Positions 30,766-42,806 of a stretch of 64,000 nucleotides of DNA are shown piece after piece (positions within the stretch are counted from its first letter, which is position 1; each line of letters opens with the position of its first letter). Location of the stretch: assembly GCA_022376925.1 (NCBI GenBank), contig JAIOJX010000004.1:180697501-180761500 (forward strand). The letters run 5' to 3'. The position numbers were made by a program, and so were the translations under genes. The DNA comes from Tragulus kanchil (lineage: Eukaryota; Chordata; Mammalia; Artiodactyla; Tragulidae). Below the pieces are notes generated by a model. The model was not told the DNA's origin. It was given only the letters and a program-made list of their open reading frames with translations, and did no database searches.

Positions 30766-30844
30766 AAAAAAACAACAAAAACTCAAAACCATGGCTTATC
30801 AGGTAATCAGTGGTGAAATGGGATGATAGGGCAGAGGAAGCATG

Positions 30845-31023
30845 AAAATCCCTCAGTCATGTCCGGCTCTCTGCGGCCTGTGGACGAGCCATGGGGTTCT
30901 CCAGGTAAGAATACTAGAGTGGGTAGTCTGTCCCTTCTCCAGGGATCTTCCCAGCCCAGGGATCGAACCTGGGTCTCCCACATTGCAGGTGGATTCTTTA
31001 CCGTCTAAGCCACCAGGGAAGCC
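30845..31023 (-). repeat. Bov-A2 fragment, antisense
   Basis: 'ccctcagtcatgtccggctc', 'ggggttctccaggtaagaat', 'gggatcgaacctgggtctcc', ending 'taagccaccagggaagccc'. Confidence 0.9.
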
Positions 31024-31465
31024 CAGGACAAAAGGAGGAGGGCTCAGAAGAAGAAGAACCCGATTCTAGGGGCAGCAGGAATCAGGAAGGTCTTAGTATG
31101 GGGCCTCGAGGACATCAGATTGAACAAAATACATCACACACTGGCTTGCAGCTAGGGCTGGGGAGAGCCTAAGGAAAGTTAAAATGTGAATCGTGGTTTA
31201 TATCCCACTGTCCTCATGTGCCTGCTTACCTCACCTTGTAGAATAGAGATGAAGTAGGTACCTGGTGCTGTGTCCACATAAAACACAGGCCGTTCTCTCC
31301 CTCCTTCCCTTCCTACATCTCCTCTTGAACAACTGTGTAAACTCCACCCCCACCCCCCCCGCGGCGGGGCAGCGACCCTGCATGATGCATGTCTGTGCCT
31401 CCTAGTATCTGGGACAGTGCTGGCCACATAGCAGGCACTTCATGAAGACCAACGGTTAGGTTAAT

Positions 31466-31635
31466 GTGCCAACCTCAGGCTCTACCAGACTGGCTGCATT
31501 CGAATCACAGGGGCTTGGTAAAAACAGAATCCAGGGCCTCACCTGAGATTCTCAGAACCCACGTCTCCAAAGAAAGAGCCGAGGAATCTGCAGTTTTACC
31601 TGGTCTCCAAGAGGATCTAAGTGGTTCCCGGGTTA
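31466..31635. repeat. MER5-like DNA transposon fragment (hAT-Charlie)
   Basis: 'gcattcgaatcacaggggct', 'ggtaaaaacagaatccaggg', 'gaatctgcagttttacctgg' follow the order of MER5A. Old, non-autonomous. Confidence 0.6.
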
Positions 31636-32254
31636 GAGAACAAGGTGGCATTGGAGGTGTGTTCAGCACCATGGACAGAGCCTCGCCCTGCTGCTTCCGT
31701 CTTCTCTCCTTCCCAGGACCGGCTGGGGCAGAGCGTTCGAGGTGTGCCTGTGACAGGAGGTAACGGTCGAACCCTGACAGAGGCCATGCAACATTGGTGG
31801 CTTTGACTCTCACGTGACACAGCCCCCATCTGGGCTTCAGGAGCGAGTGTCGGGGCGCGCACTGGTCCTGCTGGGGGAGACAGCTCTGGCTGCACGGGAA
31901 AATAAATATCCCCTCTATTTCTTCTACAAGTTGTAAGCGACCCTCATACTGTGCAAGCAGCAAAGCATGCAGCCTGAGCCAGTGTGAGTCAATTAATTCC
32001 CCAAACGTGGTTTGAGCACCTACTGTGTTCAAGGGCTGAGCTGGTAGCCAGCAGGCACGAAGGATGAATGAGCTACAGCTGCTGCCCCAAGGAACCCACA
32101 GCTTGTCCACTGTGCTTCAATGACTGTTAGAAAGGAGAGCGCCCTTGAAGATAACCAGACCCAGAGTCAGCACGCGTGTTTACCGGAGAGGCAGCCAGGG
32201 GAGTGGAGAGGAGACGTGTGGCTGTTTGCAGAAGAGGCTTTGGGATTTGAGACC
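31636..32254. other. Non-coding, no gene seen
   Basis: A 201-codon antisense frame spans 31505-32110 but overlaps the MER5-like repeat and has no domain or splice support. I see nothing else. Confidence 0.5.
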
Positions 32255-32345
32255 TTGCCCTGGCGCTGAGTAACTGCATGGCTCTGGGCCTGCTGTTTCG
32301 CTTTCAGAGCCTCAGTTTCCTAATCTGAGAAATGGGAGGGACTGC
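32255..32345 (+). repeat. MIR SINE
   Basis: 'gcatggctctgggcctgctg', 'agcctcagtttcctaatctg', 'agaaatgggaggg' in sense order. Confidence 0.7.
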
Positions 32346-32845
32346 ATACCCCATCAGCCTCGTTCCGGGGATGCTGCCCCAGCACTGCCCACTCACTCAC
32401 AGACTCCACACTGATGCCAGGTGTGCCGGAGTCACTGTGAAGGTACGTGGGCGTCAAGGTGCATGAGCGCTGGCACACAAGGGGTGTCAACTGGTGGGGA
32501 GGGTAATACTCGTGGCCTCCAGTGAGATGACATTTCCAGCTTTCCTTGCAGGGAGAGGGCGGCCATGTGACAGAGTTCTAGCTGATGGATGTGCCCCACT
32601 TGCAGATCTGGGCCATAAAATTCTCCCCTATGAGAGGATCTCTCTGTCCTCATCGCTGGCTGGCTGGAGCTCACGCTGGGTTACAGGCGTCTGGAGACAG
32701 GAGGGGCCCAGGCCCCAGACTGTCTCCTCATGGAAGTCTGTCCATCAAACAGCTGCACTGCATTGTTAGAAGAACCAGAAACAAACCGGTGTTGAGTTGA
32801 GCCCCTGGGGTTTTGGGGTGCTGGTCACAGCACTTAGCCTGTCTG

Positions 32846-33046
32846 TGCTCAGTTGTGTTAACTCTTTGTGACCCTTTGGGCTGTAGCCTGCCAGACCCCT
32901 CTGTCCATGGGATTCTTTTCAGGCAAGAATACTGGAGCAGGGTGCCATGTCCTCCTCCAGGGGATCTTCCCGATTCAGGGATTGAACCCATGTCTCTTGC
33001 GTCTCCTGTACGATAGGCGGATTCTCTACTGCCGAGGAAAAGCAGG
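32846..33046 (-). repeat. Bov-A2 SINE, antisense (D7 arm A; copy at about 33931-34129)
   Basis: 'tgctcagttgtgttaactct', 'gctgtagcctgccagacccc', 'gggattgaacccatgtctct'. The 3' end grades into 'ctactgccgaggaaaagc'. Confidence 0.9.
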
Positions 33047-33865
33047 AAGCCCCAGCCTTCCCCATTGCAGCAGAAAGGTACAGCAAGCAGGTAAATGAAT
33101 AAGCAGGAGCTCTAGAAACCGATGGAGTGATGAAGGCCACATGCAGGAAGGAGCCAGCGGAGGGCCTTTGGAGGACACATTACGGATTTATTTTTAAGTT
33201 CTTCTAAGCCTAACAAATAAACCCTTAGCCTCTCAATAGTCCTGGCCTTAAATTCTCCAGCTTTGTCCGGATAACCGCCTTCTCAAGCCTTCTGAAACCC
33301 CATCTTGCGTGATATATGTCACTTGTGACTCCACCTTCTGGATTTTATTTCAAGGATGTGCTGACCAAGTTTGTCTTTAATTCAGCCCTGCCGGGTCAGA
33401 AATCTGTCCCCTCGTGCTGCATAGCTCCAGCGACCTTTCTGAGTCCTACTCCTACCCTGGCCTTCTGGGGAACATCTCCAGACGGACCTGTATTCCCGTC
33501 TCCCCAGCCCCTGGACCCTCCCCCAGCCCAGCGTTGTTCAGTGTTTGGGTGCAAGCCGACTTGCATCCTGAATGATTTTGTAGAAACAGATACAGACCAT
33601 GAGACTGAAAACATCCAATTTACCAGCTGGTTTGCAAGAGGCATTTATGTCATTCAAATCTGTTTCATTTGTATCTGATTATTTTTAAATTAAATTGAAA
33701 TAAATTCTAATACATAAGTAATATGTGTACTGTGCCATTTTCCCATTGCTGCTTAACAAACTACCCCAAAACTTAGTGGCTTGACACAGGGTCCCCCCCT
33801 TATTTTGCTCATGCATCTGTGACTCGGGCAGGGTTTGATGGGAAAGCTCATCTCCGCCCTGCTTG
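33047..33865. other. Non-coding AT-rich sequence within D7 arm A
   Basis: Includes a 120-codon + frame at 33316-33678 repeated exactly at 34399-34761. It has no recognisable domain or splice context and ends in AT-rich sequence. I do not call it a gene. Confidence 0.5.
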
Positions 33866-35214
33866 AGTGGCTTGACCAGGGCCAAAAATGTGTGGTTTTG
33901 GGGTGCTGGTCACAGCACTTAGCCTGTCTGTGCTCAGTTGTGTTAACTCTTTGTGACCCTTTGGGCTGTAGCCTGCCAGACCCCTCTGTCCATGGGATTC
34001 TTTTCAGGCAAGAATACTGGAGCAGGGTGCCATGTCCTCCTCCAGGGATCTTCCCGATTCAGGATTGAACCCATGTCTCTTGCGTCTCCTGTACGATAGG
34101 CGGATTCTCTACTGCCGAGGAAAAGCAGGAAGCCCCAGCCTTCCCCATTGCAGCAGAAAGGTACAGCAAGCAGGTAAATGAATAAGCAGGAGCTCTAGAA
34201 ACCGATGGAGTGATGAAGGCCACATGCAGGAAGGAGCCAGCGGAGGGCCTTTGGAGGACACATTACGGATTTATTTTTAAGTTCTTCTAAGCCTAACAAA
34301 TAAACCCTTAGCCTCTCAATAGTCCTGGCCTTAAATTCTCCAGCTTTGTCCGGATAACCGCCTTCTCAAGCCTTCTGAAACCCCATCTTGCGTGATATAT
34401 GTCACTTGTGACTCCACCTTCTGGATTTTATTTCAAGGATGTGCTGACCAAGTTTGTCTTTAATTCAGCCCTGCCGGGTCAGAAATCTGTCCCCTCGTGC
34501 TGCATAGCTCCAGCGACCTTTCTGAGTCCTACTCCTACCCTGGCCTTCTGGGGAACATCTCCAGACGGACCTGTATTCCCGTCTCCCCAGCCCCTGGACC
34601 CTCCCCCAGCCCAGCGTTGTTCAGTGTTTGGGTGCAAGCCGACTTGCATCCTGAATGATTTTGTAGAAACAGATACAGACCATGAGACTGAAAACATCCA
34701 ATTTACCAGCTGGTTTGCAAGAGGCATTTATGTCATTCAAATCTGTTTCATTTGTATCTGATTATTTTTAAATTAAATTGAAATAAATTCTAATACATAA
34801 GTAATATGTGTACTGTGCCATTTTCCCATTGCTGCTTAACAAACTACCCCAAAACTTAGTGGCTTGACACAGGGTCCCCCCCTTATTTTGCTCATGCATC
34901 TGTGACTCGGGCAGGGTTTGATGGGAAAGCTCATCTCCGCCCTGCTTGGTGGCAGCTGGGGCTGGGTCATCTGAGGGCTCTGATGTCTGATCCTGGGTGG
35001 GAGTGGCTCCGATGGCTGTCGTCCTTCTCTCCGGGAGGTCTCCCTGGTACGATGCTGCAGTGCAGCTGGACCTCAGACCTGCCGGCTCAGGGCTCCCAGT
35101 CAAGAGGCTAAGCTGGGTTGCCTCCAATCATCTGGTTTAGGAAGTCCAGCAGCATCAACCAAGGCCAGCTCATACTCAATGAGAGGGCCGGCCCCACCCT
35201 TGCCTTTAAAAAAT

Positions 35215-36065
35215 TATATCATTATTTTAAAAATGATGGTATATGTATAACATTTTCCAGTGTAATCATTTAAGTGTACTTCGGCGACATACATGTCATT
35301 GACAATGTTGTGTAGCCACCGCCAGAACTCTTTCATGATGGTCATCCGTGTTGTAGCATGTATCAGAACTCCATTCCTTTTCACGGCTGCACACTATTCC
35401 GTTGTCTGTATATGTCACATTTTCTATATCCATCCATCCATCCATCCACGGACACTTGGGCTGCCTCCGTCTTGACTATGGTGAATAATGCTCTTAGGAA
35501 CCCTGGTGTACACATATCCGTGTTTCTGCTTTGAATTCTTTTGGGCATAGACTCAGGAGTGCAGTTCCTAGACCACATGGTGATTCTGTGGATCCTTGTT
35601 TGCTTTTTTTGGAACGACTGAAGAATGACATACTGTTCTCCACAGCAGCTGTCCCATTGTACACTCACGCCAGCAACGTACACGGGTTTGAATGTCTTCA
35701 TATTCTCACTGGCGTTTTCTTTTTCAATAATAATCATCCTACTAGGTGTGAAGTCTCATCAGTGGCTGTGGCCCCTCTCACTGTGGTTTTGATTTACGTT
35801 TCTCAAAAGGTTCGTGATTTGGGGCATCTTTTCGTTTGCCTATTGGCCATTTGTATATCTTCTTTGGAGAAACGTCTTTTCCAAGTCCTTTGCCCAGTTT
35901 CTACTTTGGGTTGTTTTTTCATTGTTGATGATACCTCGTTCTTTTTTGTAGTTACATAGCATTTCAAAGAAGAGTTATACCATTCTTTTACTAACCAGTC
36001 CTATACTGATGGCTACAGGTGGTTTCTAATCGTATGTCGTTCAAACAATGCAACAGTGAATTTTC
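35215..36065 (-). repeat. L1 LINE 3' fragment, antisense
   Basis: 'gactcaggagtgcagttcct', 'ccattgtacactcacgccag', 'ctcactgtggttttgattta', 'ttcgtttgcctattggccat' and 'cttctttggagaaacgtct' follow the reversed ORF2-end order of old mammalian L1. It includes a CCAT tetranucleotide run near 35429-35449. Confidence 0.85.
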
Positions 36066-36705
36066 TCCTACACAGGTTATTATGCTCATGGGTGAGTATG
36101 TTGGAAGAGAAATTTCTAGCAGTGAGATCGGTGAATTAAAGAGAAGTGGCATGTGTCAGTTTGGCAGATGCTGTCTGAGAGAAGGTGCACTGACTTTATA
36201 TTCCCTGCAGCTATGGAAGAGAGCAAGGTGCAGCGTTAAAGCTCACACATATGTTTTCCGCATTACACCAAAGAGCTCTTCTTCCTTGGGGATGCTAAGC
36301 TGACATTTCCTAATACCGATTAAAACGTTGGCCTAACACTACCCTCTGTTAAGGGATTTGCAACTTAATTGCATTTGTTCATAAAATGGAATTAATATCA
36401 AATAACTTGCCATCAACAGAGCTGATGTTTGACCCTGTGCTATGACAAATCTATTCATGTTTTATGTTTTAAAAATCCGTTCAAAGTTTCAAAAGCTGCT
36501 TCTTAATACTATTAGAACAATATAAAAATCAGACTCAATCTCAGCATGTGTGTCAATCTTTCTAAATAGGATACAGATTATTTTTATCCAGTTTTTCCCC
36601 TAGAGGTGTAGCCGTGAAAATTCATGCCTGAAAATTCTTTTCTGTTATCAGTGGTACCTAACAAGATCATGAAACAACTCACACATCAAATATTAACTCA
36701 ACCTG
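36066..36705. other. AT-rich non-coding, no feature recognised
   Basis: AT-rich sequence with no long supported frame. Some may be further L1 sequence too diverged to call. Confidence 0.45.
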
Positions 36706-36926
36706 CGCTTTTCAGGTGGTGTGTGGGTTCAGACACAGACAGCATCCATTTCCATAGTCGACGCTGAACCCCTCGCTCCTCCGGCTTCTAATTGAGAAAG
36801 TAACTGAAAGTTGTTGAGATCAAGCCAGGATCCAGTTAAAACAGAGAAACAGATTGTGGTCACATTAACTATATTATATTAATATACATCCATAATTAAC
36901 CAGACACAGCTTTCAAGAAGAAGGGG

Positions 36927-37182
36927 GGGCTTCCCTGGTGGTCCAGTGGGTAAGGACACCGCCTTGCAGTGCAAGGGACGCCGGTTCGATCCCTGGCCTG
37001 GGAGGATCCCACGTGCCGCAGAGTGGCTGGACCCATGTGTCCAATCACCGAGCCGGAGCTCTGGAGCGCATGCGCCCAGAGCCGGTGCTCTGCGACAACA
37101 GAGGCCACCGCGACGGGAGGCCCACACGGACCAAAGAACAAAGACGGATGAAAATAGATAAATGAAAGACCAATAGAAGTGG
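36927..37182 (+). repeat. Bov-tA SINE (D8 arm A; copy at about 38061-38316)
   Basis: 'ggcttccctggtggtccagt', 'gccggttcgatccctggcct', 'gagtggctggacccatgtgt', 'accaatagaagtggcc'. A poly(A) stretch follows at 37240-37262. Confidence 0.93.
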
Positions 37183-37311
37183 CCCGCCCACCCCCCACCC
37201 GCAAAAAGACTCAGCACAGACAAATAAATAAATAAAAAAAACTTTAAAAAAAAAAAAAAAAAGAAGGGGAATTTGTTCAGGGGCAAAACCCCCATAAAAG
37301 AAGAATGAACA

Positions 37312-37525
37312 GGGCTTCCCTGGTGGCCCAGTGGGTAAAGAGTCCTCCTTGCAGTGCAAGGGGCACCAGTTCGATCCTGGCCCCGGAAGATCTCACATGC
37401 GGAGGAATGACTGGGCCGGTGGGTCCGATGATGAGCCAGCAGAGCCGGTGCTCTGCAGCAAGAGAGGCCACTGCAATGGGAGGCCCACACAGGCCAAAGG
37501 ATAAAGATGGATGAAAAATGATGAC
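37312..37525 (+). repeat. Bov-tA SINE, shorter variant (D8 arm A; copy at about 38445-38658)
   Basis: 'ggcttccctggtggcccagt', 'ccagttcgatcctggccccg', 'gggaggcccacacaggccaa', then tail. It is missing part of the usual middle block. Confidence 0.9.
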
Positions 37526-38943
37526 TTAGAGGCAAAAAAAAAAGAAAAGAAAAAAAGAACGAACATGTATAAATACATCAGCTCAGGACAGCAAATTCTA
37601 GAGGCTCTGCACGGTAACTAATGTAATATTTATAGTAACTGAAAATAAAGATAAATGTCAAGTAGCCCTTGATGTGCAGGGTGAGTACATGAGAAGTACC
37701 TAGCATGTTAAAACTATAGAAAACGCATAGTGACTTTGTATTATGTGTCAATGTAGAAGCTAGTTTGCATATATAATAGCTTATGTCGCTTTCTTTGCGT
37801 GATACCTTCAATGTCGCTTAACAAGTCATGATCCATACCCGCTTTTCAGGTGGTGTGTGGGTTCAGACACAGACAGCATCCATTTCCATAGTCGACGCTG
37901 AACCCCTCGCTCCTCCGGCTTCTAATTGAGAAAGTAACTGAAAGTTGTTGAGATCAAGCCAGGATCCAGTTAAAACAGAGAAACAGATTGTGGTCACATT
38001 AACTATATTATATTAATATACATCCATAATTAACCAGACACAGCTTTCAAGAAGAAGGGGGGGCTTCCCTGGTGGTCCAGTGGGTAAGGACACCGCCTTG
38101 CAGTGCAAGGGACGCCGGTTCGATCCCTGGCCTGGGAGGATCCCACGTGCCGCAGAGTGGCTGGACCCATGTGTCCAATCACCGAGCCGGAGCTCTGGAG
38201 CGCATGCGCCCAGAGCCGGTGCTCTGCGACAACAGAGGCCACCGCGACGGGAGGCCCACACGGACCAAAGAACAAAGACGGATGAAAATAGATAAATGAA
38301 AGACCAATAGAAGTGGCCCGCCCACCCCCCACCCGCAAAAAGACTCAGCACAGACAAATAAATAAATAAATATTTAAAAAAAAAAAAAAAAAGAAGAAGG
38401 GGAATTTGTTCAGGGGCAAAACCCCCATAAAAGAAGAATGAACAGGGCTTCCCTGGTGGCCCAGTGGGTAAAGAGTCCTCCTTGCAGTGCAAGGGGCACC
38501 AGTTCGATCCTGGCCCCGGAAGATCTCACATGCGGAGGAATGACTGGGCCGGTGGGTCCGATGATGAGCCAGCAGAGCCGGTGCTCTGCAGCAAGAGAGG
38601 CCACTGCAATGGGAGGCCCACACAGGCCAAAGGATAAAGATGGATGAAAAATGATGACTTAGAGGCAAAAAAAAAAGAAAAGAAAAAAAGAACGAACATG
38701 TATAAATACATCAGCTCAGGACAGCAAATTCTAGAGGCTCTGCACGGTAACTAATGTAATATTTATAGTAACTGAAAATAAAGATAAATGTCAAGTAGCC
38801 CTTGATGTGCAGGGTGAGTACATGAGAAGTACCTAGCATGTTAAAACTATAGAAAACGCATAGTGACTTTGTATTATGTGTCAATGTAGAAGCTAGTTTG
38901 CATATATAATAGCTTATGTCGCTTTCTTTGCGTGATACCTTCA

Positions 38944-39461
38944 AGTGTTTCTCCAGCGTCTCTCCCAGCAAAGGAAGCCCAGATCACCCAAGCATGCTGC
39001 TTCCTCCACTAATGAGAGCTCCATCGTCTCCAGGGTCGGTGAAGCCACGCTGCTCCTTAGACGTTTTCCTGAACTGGGGCTGTTTTGGGGATTTCTCCTC
39101 TTCTGGGAAATGTCTAGAACACATTGGCTTCTTCCTCAGCCACCTGGGATTCACAGACACACACCTGCCCAGAGATTAAAAAAACACCAAAACTCCCCGG
39201 GCAATTTCAGCTAACGGCAAAGCTTGGGATCATCTATTTCTACATCACAAGGGCATCGTCACCTGCTCGTCACTTCATTCATTTATCATACGAGCTTTTA
39301 TTGAACACCTGCTATGCTGTGATCCTGAGGACACCCATATGTTACTCACCTGTTTTTGTACCTAACGGTATTTTGGGTGGCTTTTTTTTTTTTGATTTTT
39401 TAATGTGGACCATTTAAAAGGTGTTTATTGAATGTATCACAATATTGTTTCCGTTTTACAG
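38944..39461. other. Non-coding, no gene seen
   Basis: Mixed sequence between D8 and a SINE cluster. No supported exon. Confidence 0.45.
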
Positions 39462-39590
39462 GGTTTTTTTTTTTTTTTTTCTGCCCACAAGGCATGTGAG
39501 ATCTCAGCTCCGAGACTAGACTAGGGACTGAACCTGTATCCCCTGCCTTGGAAGGAGAAATCCTAGACCATTGGACTTTCAGGAAAGTCC
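39462..39590 (-). repeat. tRNA-derived SINE fragment, antisense
   Basis: T run, 'aaggcatgtgagatctcagc', 'gggactgaacctgtatcccc', 'gaccattggactttcaggaa'. CHR-like. Confidence 0.75.
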
Positions 39591-39608
39591 CAAGGCATTT
39601 GTTTTAAA

Positions 39609-39928
39609 CATTTATTTTTAATTTATTTATCTTTTGGGGGGTAGGGTGGGAAGGGAGGGGTCGGGCGGGCCACGTCTATTGGTCTTTCATTTATCTATTT
39701 TCATCCGTCTTTTTTCTTTGGCTCCTGTGGGCCTCCCATCGCGGTGACCTTTGTCGTCGCAGAGCGCCGGCTCTGGGTGCATGCGCCCCAGAGCTCCGGC
39801 TTGGTAATTGGACACATCAGTCCAGCCGCTCCGTGGCATGTGGGATCTTCCCAGGCCAGGGATCGAACTGGCACCCCCTTGCACTGCAAGGCGGTGTTCT
39901 TACCCACTGGACCACCAGGGGAAGCCTG
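39609..39928 (-). repeat. Bov-tA SINE with perfect 18-base target-site duplication
   Basis: Antisense Bov-tA ('cgtctattggtctttcattt', 'gatcgaactggcacccc', 'ccactggaccaccagggg'). It is flanked by CAAGGCATTTGTTTTAAA at 39591-39608 and again at 39929-39946. The intact flanks mark a relatively young insertion next to an older SINE. Confidence 0.95.
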
Positions 39929-40378
39929 CAAGGCATTTGTTTTAAATAGAAAGTTTATATGATGGGTTTGACAGGCTAGATCTATTAAATCTAACATTCA
40001 TCAAAATAGGCACATAAGTCTTACATAAGAATTGTTACCCAAAAAGTACAGTGGTATCTAAAAAGTAAACTACTGACTACAAGCTCCCTTGTATGTTACT
40101 TGTGATATTCATACCGCCTTTCAGGAAGCAGTGAATTTACTTCTATACTAACTCATTCTTTCATTCATCCATCCCATAGTTCTCAGGCTCCTCTGACGGG
40201 CCACGCTTGCTACTGGGCCTCCTCCCTTGCCTCTTGCTTGACCATGCTTCGTGTCCACCTGCCACGCAGGAGCCTTCCACGCTCTGCTGTGGGAGCCAGA
40301 ATGGAGCCATGCCGGCCTGCCTCCTGGGGCCCTGAGGAGTCCCCGCGGTGGAGCCCCCGTGGGTGATGTACGCTGTCA

Positions 40379-40392
40379 CCACCAGGGGGCGC
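40379..40392 (+). promoter_or_regulatory. CTCF-type motif
   Basis: The 14-mer CCACCAGGGGGCGC matches the CTCF core consensus at every informative position. It is in forward orientation and outside any recognised repeat. Binding is inferred, not shown. Confidence 0.6.
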
Positions 40393-41868
40393 TCCTGCCT
40401 CGCGGCTGGCTTCTCGCCCCGGCCAGGGCCGGGCAGGCTGGGCCGGGCTGGAAGGTGAGGATGGCTGGGATGCTGCTGCCGGGCACCAGGCCAGGCTTGG
40501 GCGGAGCTTTGCGGGACAAGGAGGCGTGGCAGTGGAGCCCCTGCGCTCAGACTCTAGGAAACTTCCCCTCTTCCCTGACACGGGAGAAGAGGACATAGGA
40601 CATCCATTTACCCAGGAGCAGCGGACGACAGCGGCCATCAGTTAAACCATCCTGCCATTTGGTGAAGGGCAAGGCCACCCCACGTGCAAATACTGAGCTC
40701 ACCGTGATCACCCGGCAGCGCACCTGCAGCCGACCCGGAACCTGTCCTCTACCTCAACCCTTTGCTGACTCTTTCCAGGGAGAGGAGAGGGCTGACGGGG
40801 TCCATGGGGACCTCTCCTGGCCCCTGGGGCCACCCTGATCCCACCTCCAGCCAGGAAGACCAGTCCCCAACCAGGGGGATGGGGCCTTCAGCTACCATTC
40901 TTCCCCTGGGCCTCAGTTTTCCCTTCTATAAAATGGCACTGAAATCACGTCTGCCCTGCCCGCCCGTCTTGGGAGCACGGCTGTGGAAACAGCTGCGAAC
41001 ACAGGAGAATTTAAATGGAACTTGGGGGGCCCCCCACCCCCCTGCTGCCCTTCCTGCTTTGGAAATTGTGCCAATGTGTAATCTGTGTGAGTCTGTGCTT
41101 TGCCGCGCCTTGCGGGAGCGGGCAGCCCGGCGCGGTGGTGGCCCCTGCCTTGCCCTCCGATGACTTCTCTCTGATTGCTGTAATCTGGGTTTTCACGCTC
41201 TCCCTGGAAACTGAGAGGAGCCGCCGGCTCCGCGGAGGAGGGGAGATGAGGAGTGAACCCCGGGCGGGGGCCGGGTGTGCGGCCGAGCACCTGCAGTCTG
41301 CAGCCCCTGGGAGCGGCCTTCATGGAGGAGGCTAGGGGTGGTGAAGACTCCCGGGGAGCAGGAGCACCTGGGAAAGGGGGTGGTGGAGGACAGGGAACCC
41401 CGATTCGGTTTGTCTTCAGGAAGAAGACTCTGGGGGCAGAACACGCAGCTGGGGGTCGGCGGGGGCAGAGGGCAGAGGGGCCCCGGGGGAGCAGGTCTGT
41501 GGAGGAGTGTATTTCGTGAGTGCCCCTTGCTTCTGGGGGTCCGCAGCTGCGGCTCTCTCCGAGACGGGATGATTCCGAGCGGCCTCACCTGACTGGCCTT
41601 GCCTTTGGGAGGACAGTGTCTTGTGCGCCCGTGTCTGGTGTTTCATCTCTGACTATGTGTCCCCGCGTGAGTGCGTGTGACAGGGAGAGGACTGTGTGTT
41701 AGCACCATGCGCAGCTGGCTTTGGGGGACGCAGCTTCCAGCCCTGCAGGGCTTCCTTGCGGAGTCTCTGGGAACCCCACTTTAGGACTGGGATGCGGGAG
41801 CAGCTGGGGCTGGTGGTGCTCACCTAGATAGCGGCTTAAGCCCTGCTGCCAGGGTAAAGCCGTTATCT

Positions 41869-41908
41869 GCGTGCGTGTGTTTGTGTGCGCGTGTGCGTGT
41901 GTGTGTAG
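41869..41908. repeat. GT-rich simple repeat
   Basis: Alternating gcgtgtgt/gtgtgcgc units over about 40 bases. Confidence 0.75.
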
Positions 41909-42537
41909 GTGGGTGGCACTGAGCCCACAGCCTTTAGCGGCTGCAGAGTCCTCAGCTACCCCACCAGAAGGCCCCAGATCTGCCCGCTGGTGTTTCCTCC
42001 CCTCGCTTCCCTTGCCAGGATTCGCTCCCCCCGGCTGACCTGGATCCGTGCGTTGATACGAAGCCGCTCTGCGCCTACGCTGCGTCTCCTCCTGGGGGTC
42101 CGCCGGCGGAATGGTGGCATTTCAGTCAGTGTCAGAGGGGAGACGGCTTGGGATGGAAGGCGCTTCCTGGTGCTGCCTTGGTGACAGGGACAAATTGAGA
42201 TTCCTGACCTTGTGTTTGACACATGAATCGCGTATAATCACCACTTAGTTTTTCCCATGTAAACCTGCGAGAGAGGAAGCGCTATGGGCTGCCCCTCCTG
42301 GTGCTGGGAGACTCTATGCAGGATTAGTGATGACCAGAAGCAGTGAGTGCGAAATCCACAGATGAGATGTTCCCAAACTGGTGAGTGCACTCGGTCTCCT
42401 ACAACAACCACACGATAAAGAGAATTCTCAGCACAAGCAGGTCAACAGTGGCTAATACTTCAAAGCTCCTCCTCCACGTCGGGCACAGAGCTCTTCTCAG
42501 GTCAGCTCTTGAAGCCCCAAAGCCGCCTCATAGTGCC

Positions 42538-42652
42538 CATTTGATTTATTTTTTGTGCTGCGTGGCATGTGGGATCTTAGTTACCCGACTGGGGATCGAA
42601 CACTCACTTCCTGCGTTGAAAGCACAGAGTCTTAACCACTGGACTTTTCATT
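42538..42652 (-). repeat. tRNA-derived SINE fragment, antisense
   Basis: 'gtgctgcgtggcatgtggga', 'cgactggggatcgaacactc', 'gagtcttaaccactggactt' in antisense order. Confidence 0.8.
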
Positions 42653-42806
42653 TTAAAGATGAAGAAACTAAGGTACAAAGAGGGTAAACATGGAGAAGGA
42701 CCGTGAGCTCAAGCTGGCCGGCACCTCTGTCCAAAACCCAGTCGCTAGGTCATCAGGTGTGCAGGATGGCCCTGTAGGGTGGGCTTGATGGGTTTCATGC
42801 CATTCC

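Larger units (their letters stand above)
32809..34948 (+). repeat. Tandem duplication D7
   Basis: Arm A 32809-33865, spacer 33866-33893, arm B 33894-34948, displacement 1085 falling to 1083. Differences are single-base drops near the start of arm B (ccagggg against ccaggg, cagggatt against caggatt). Contains an antisense Bov-A2. Confidence 0.95.
36706..38943 (+). repeat. Tandem duplication D8 (two Bov-tA SINEs in each arm)
   Basis: Arm A 36706-37810, spacer 37811-37839, arm B 37840-38943. The displacement is 1134, then 1133 after changes in a poly(A) run. The spacer's 'cttaacaagtcatgatccat' echoes sequence just before arm A (ctaacaagatcatgaaac), as if an error-rich contig start. Confidence 0.95.
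40100..42537. other. GC-rich non-coding block, no gene seen
   Basis: A stretch of about 2.4 kb with few recent repeats. It is CpG-richer around 40370-40480 and 41100-41480 and GT-rich near 41869-41908. Frames up to 142 codons exist but lack start context, splice sites or family resemblance. It holds the CTCF-type motif at 40379. Confidence 0.5.

Noticed and set aside
36927..37182. tRNA genes
   Set aside because: Box A/B-like motifs (ggttcgatccctgg) belong to tRNA-derived SINEs with A-rich tails. No intact cloverleaf tRNA was found here or at the other SINEs.
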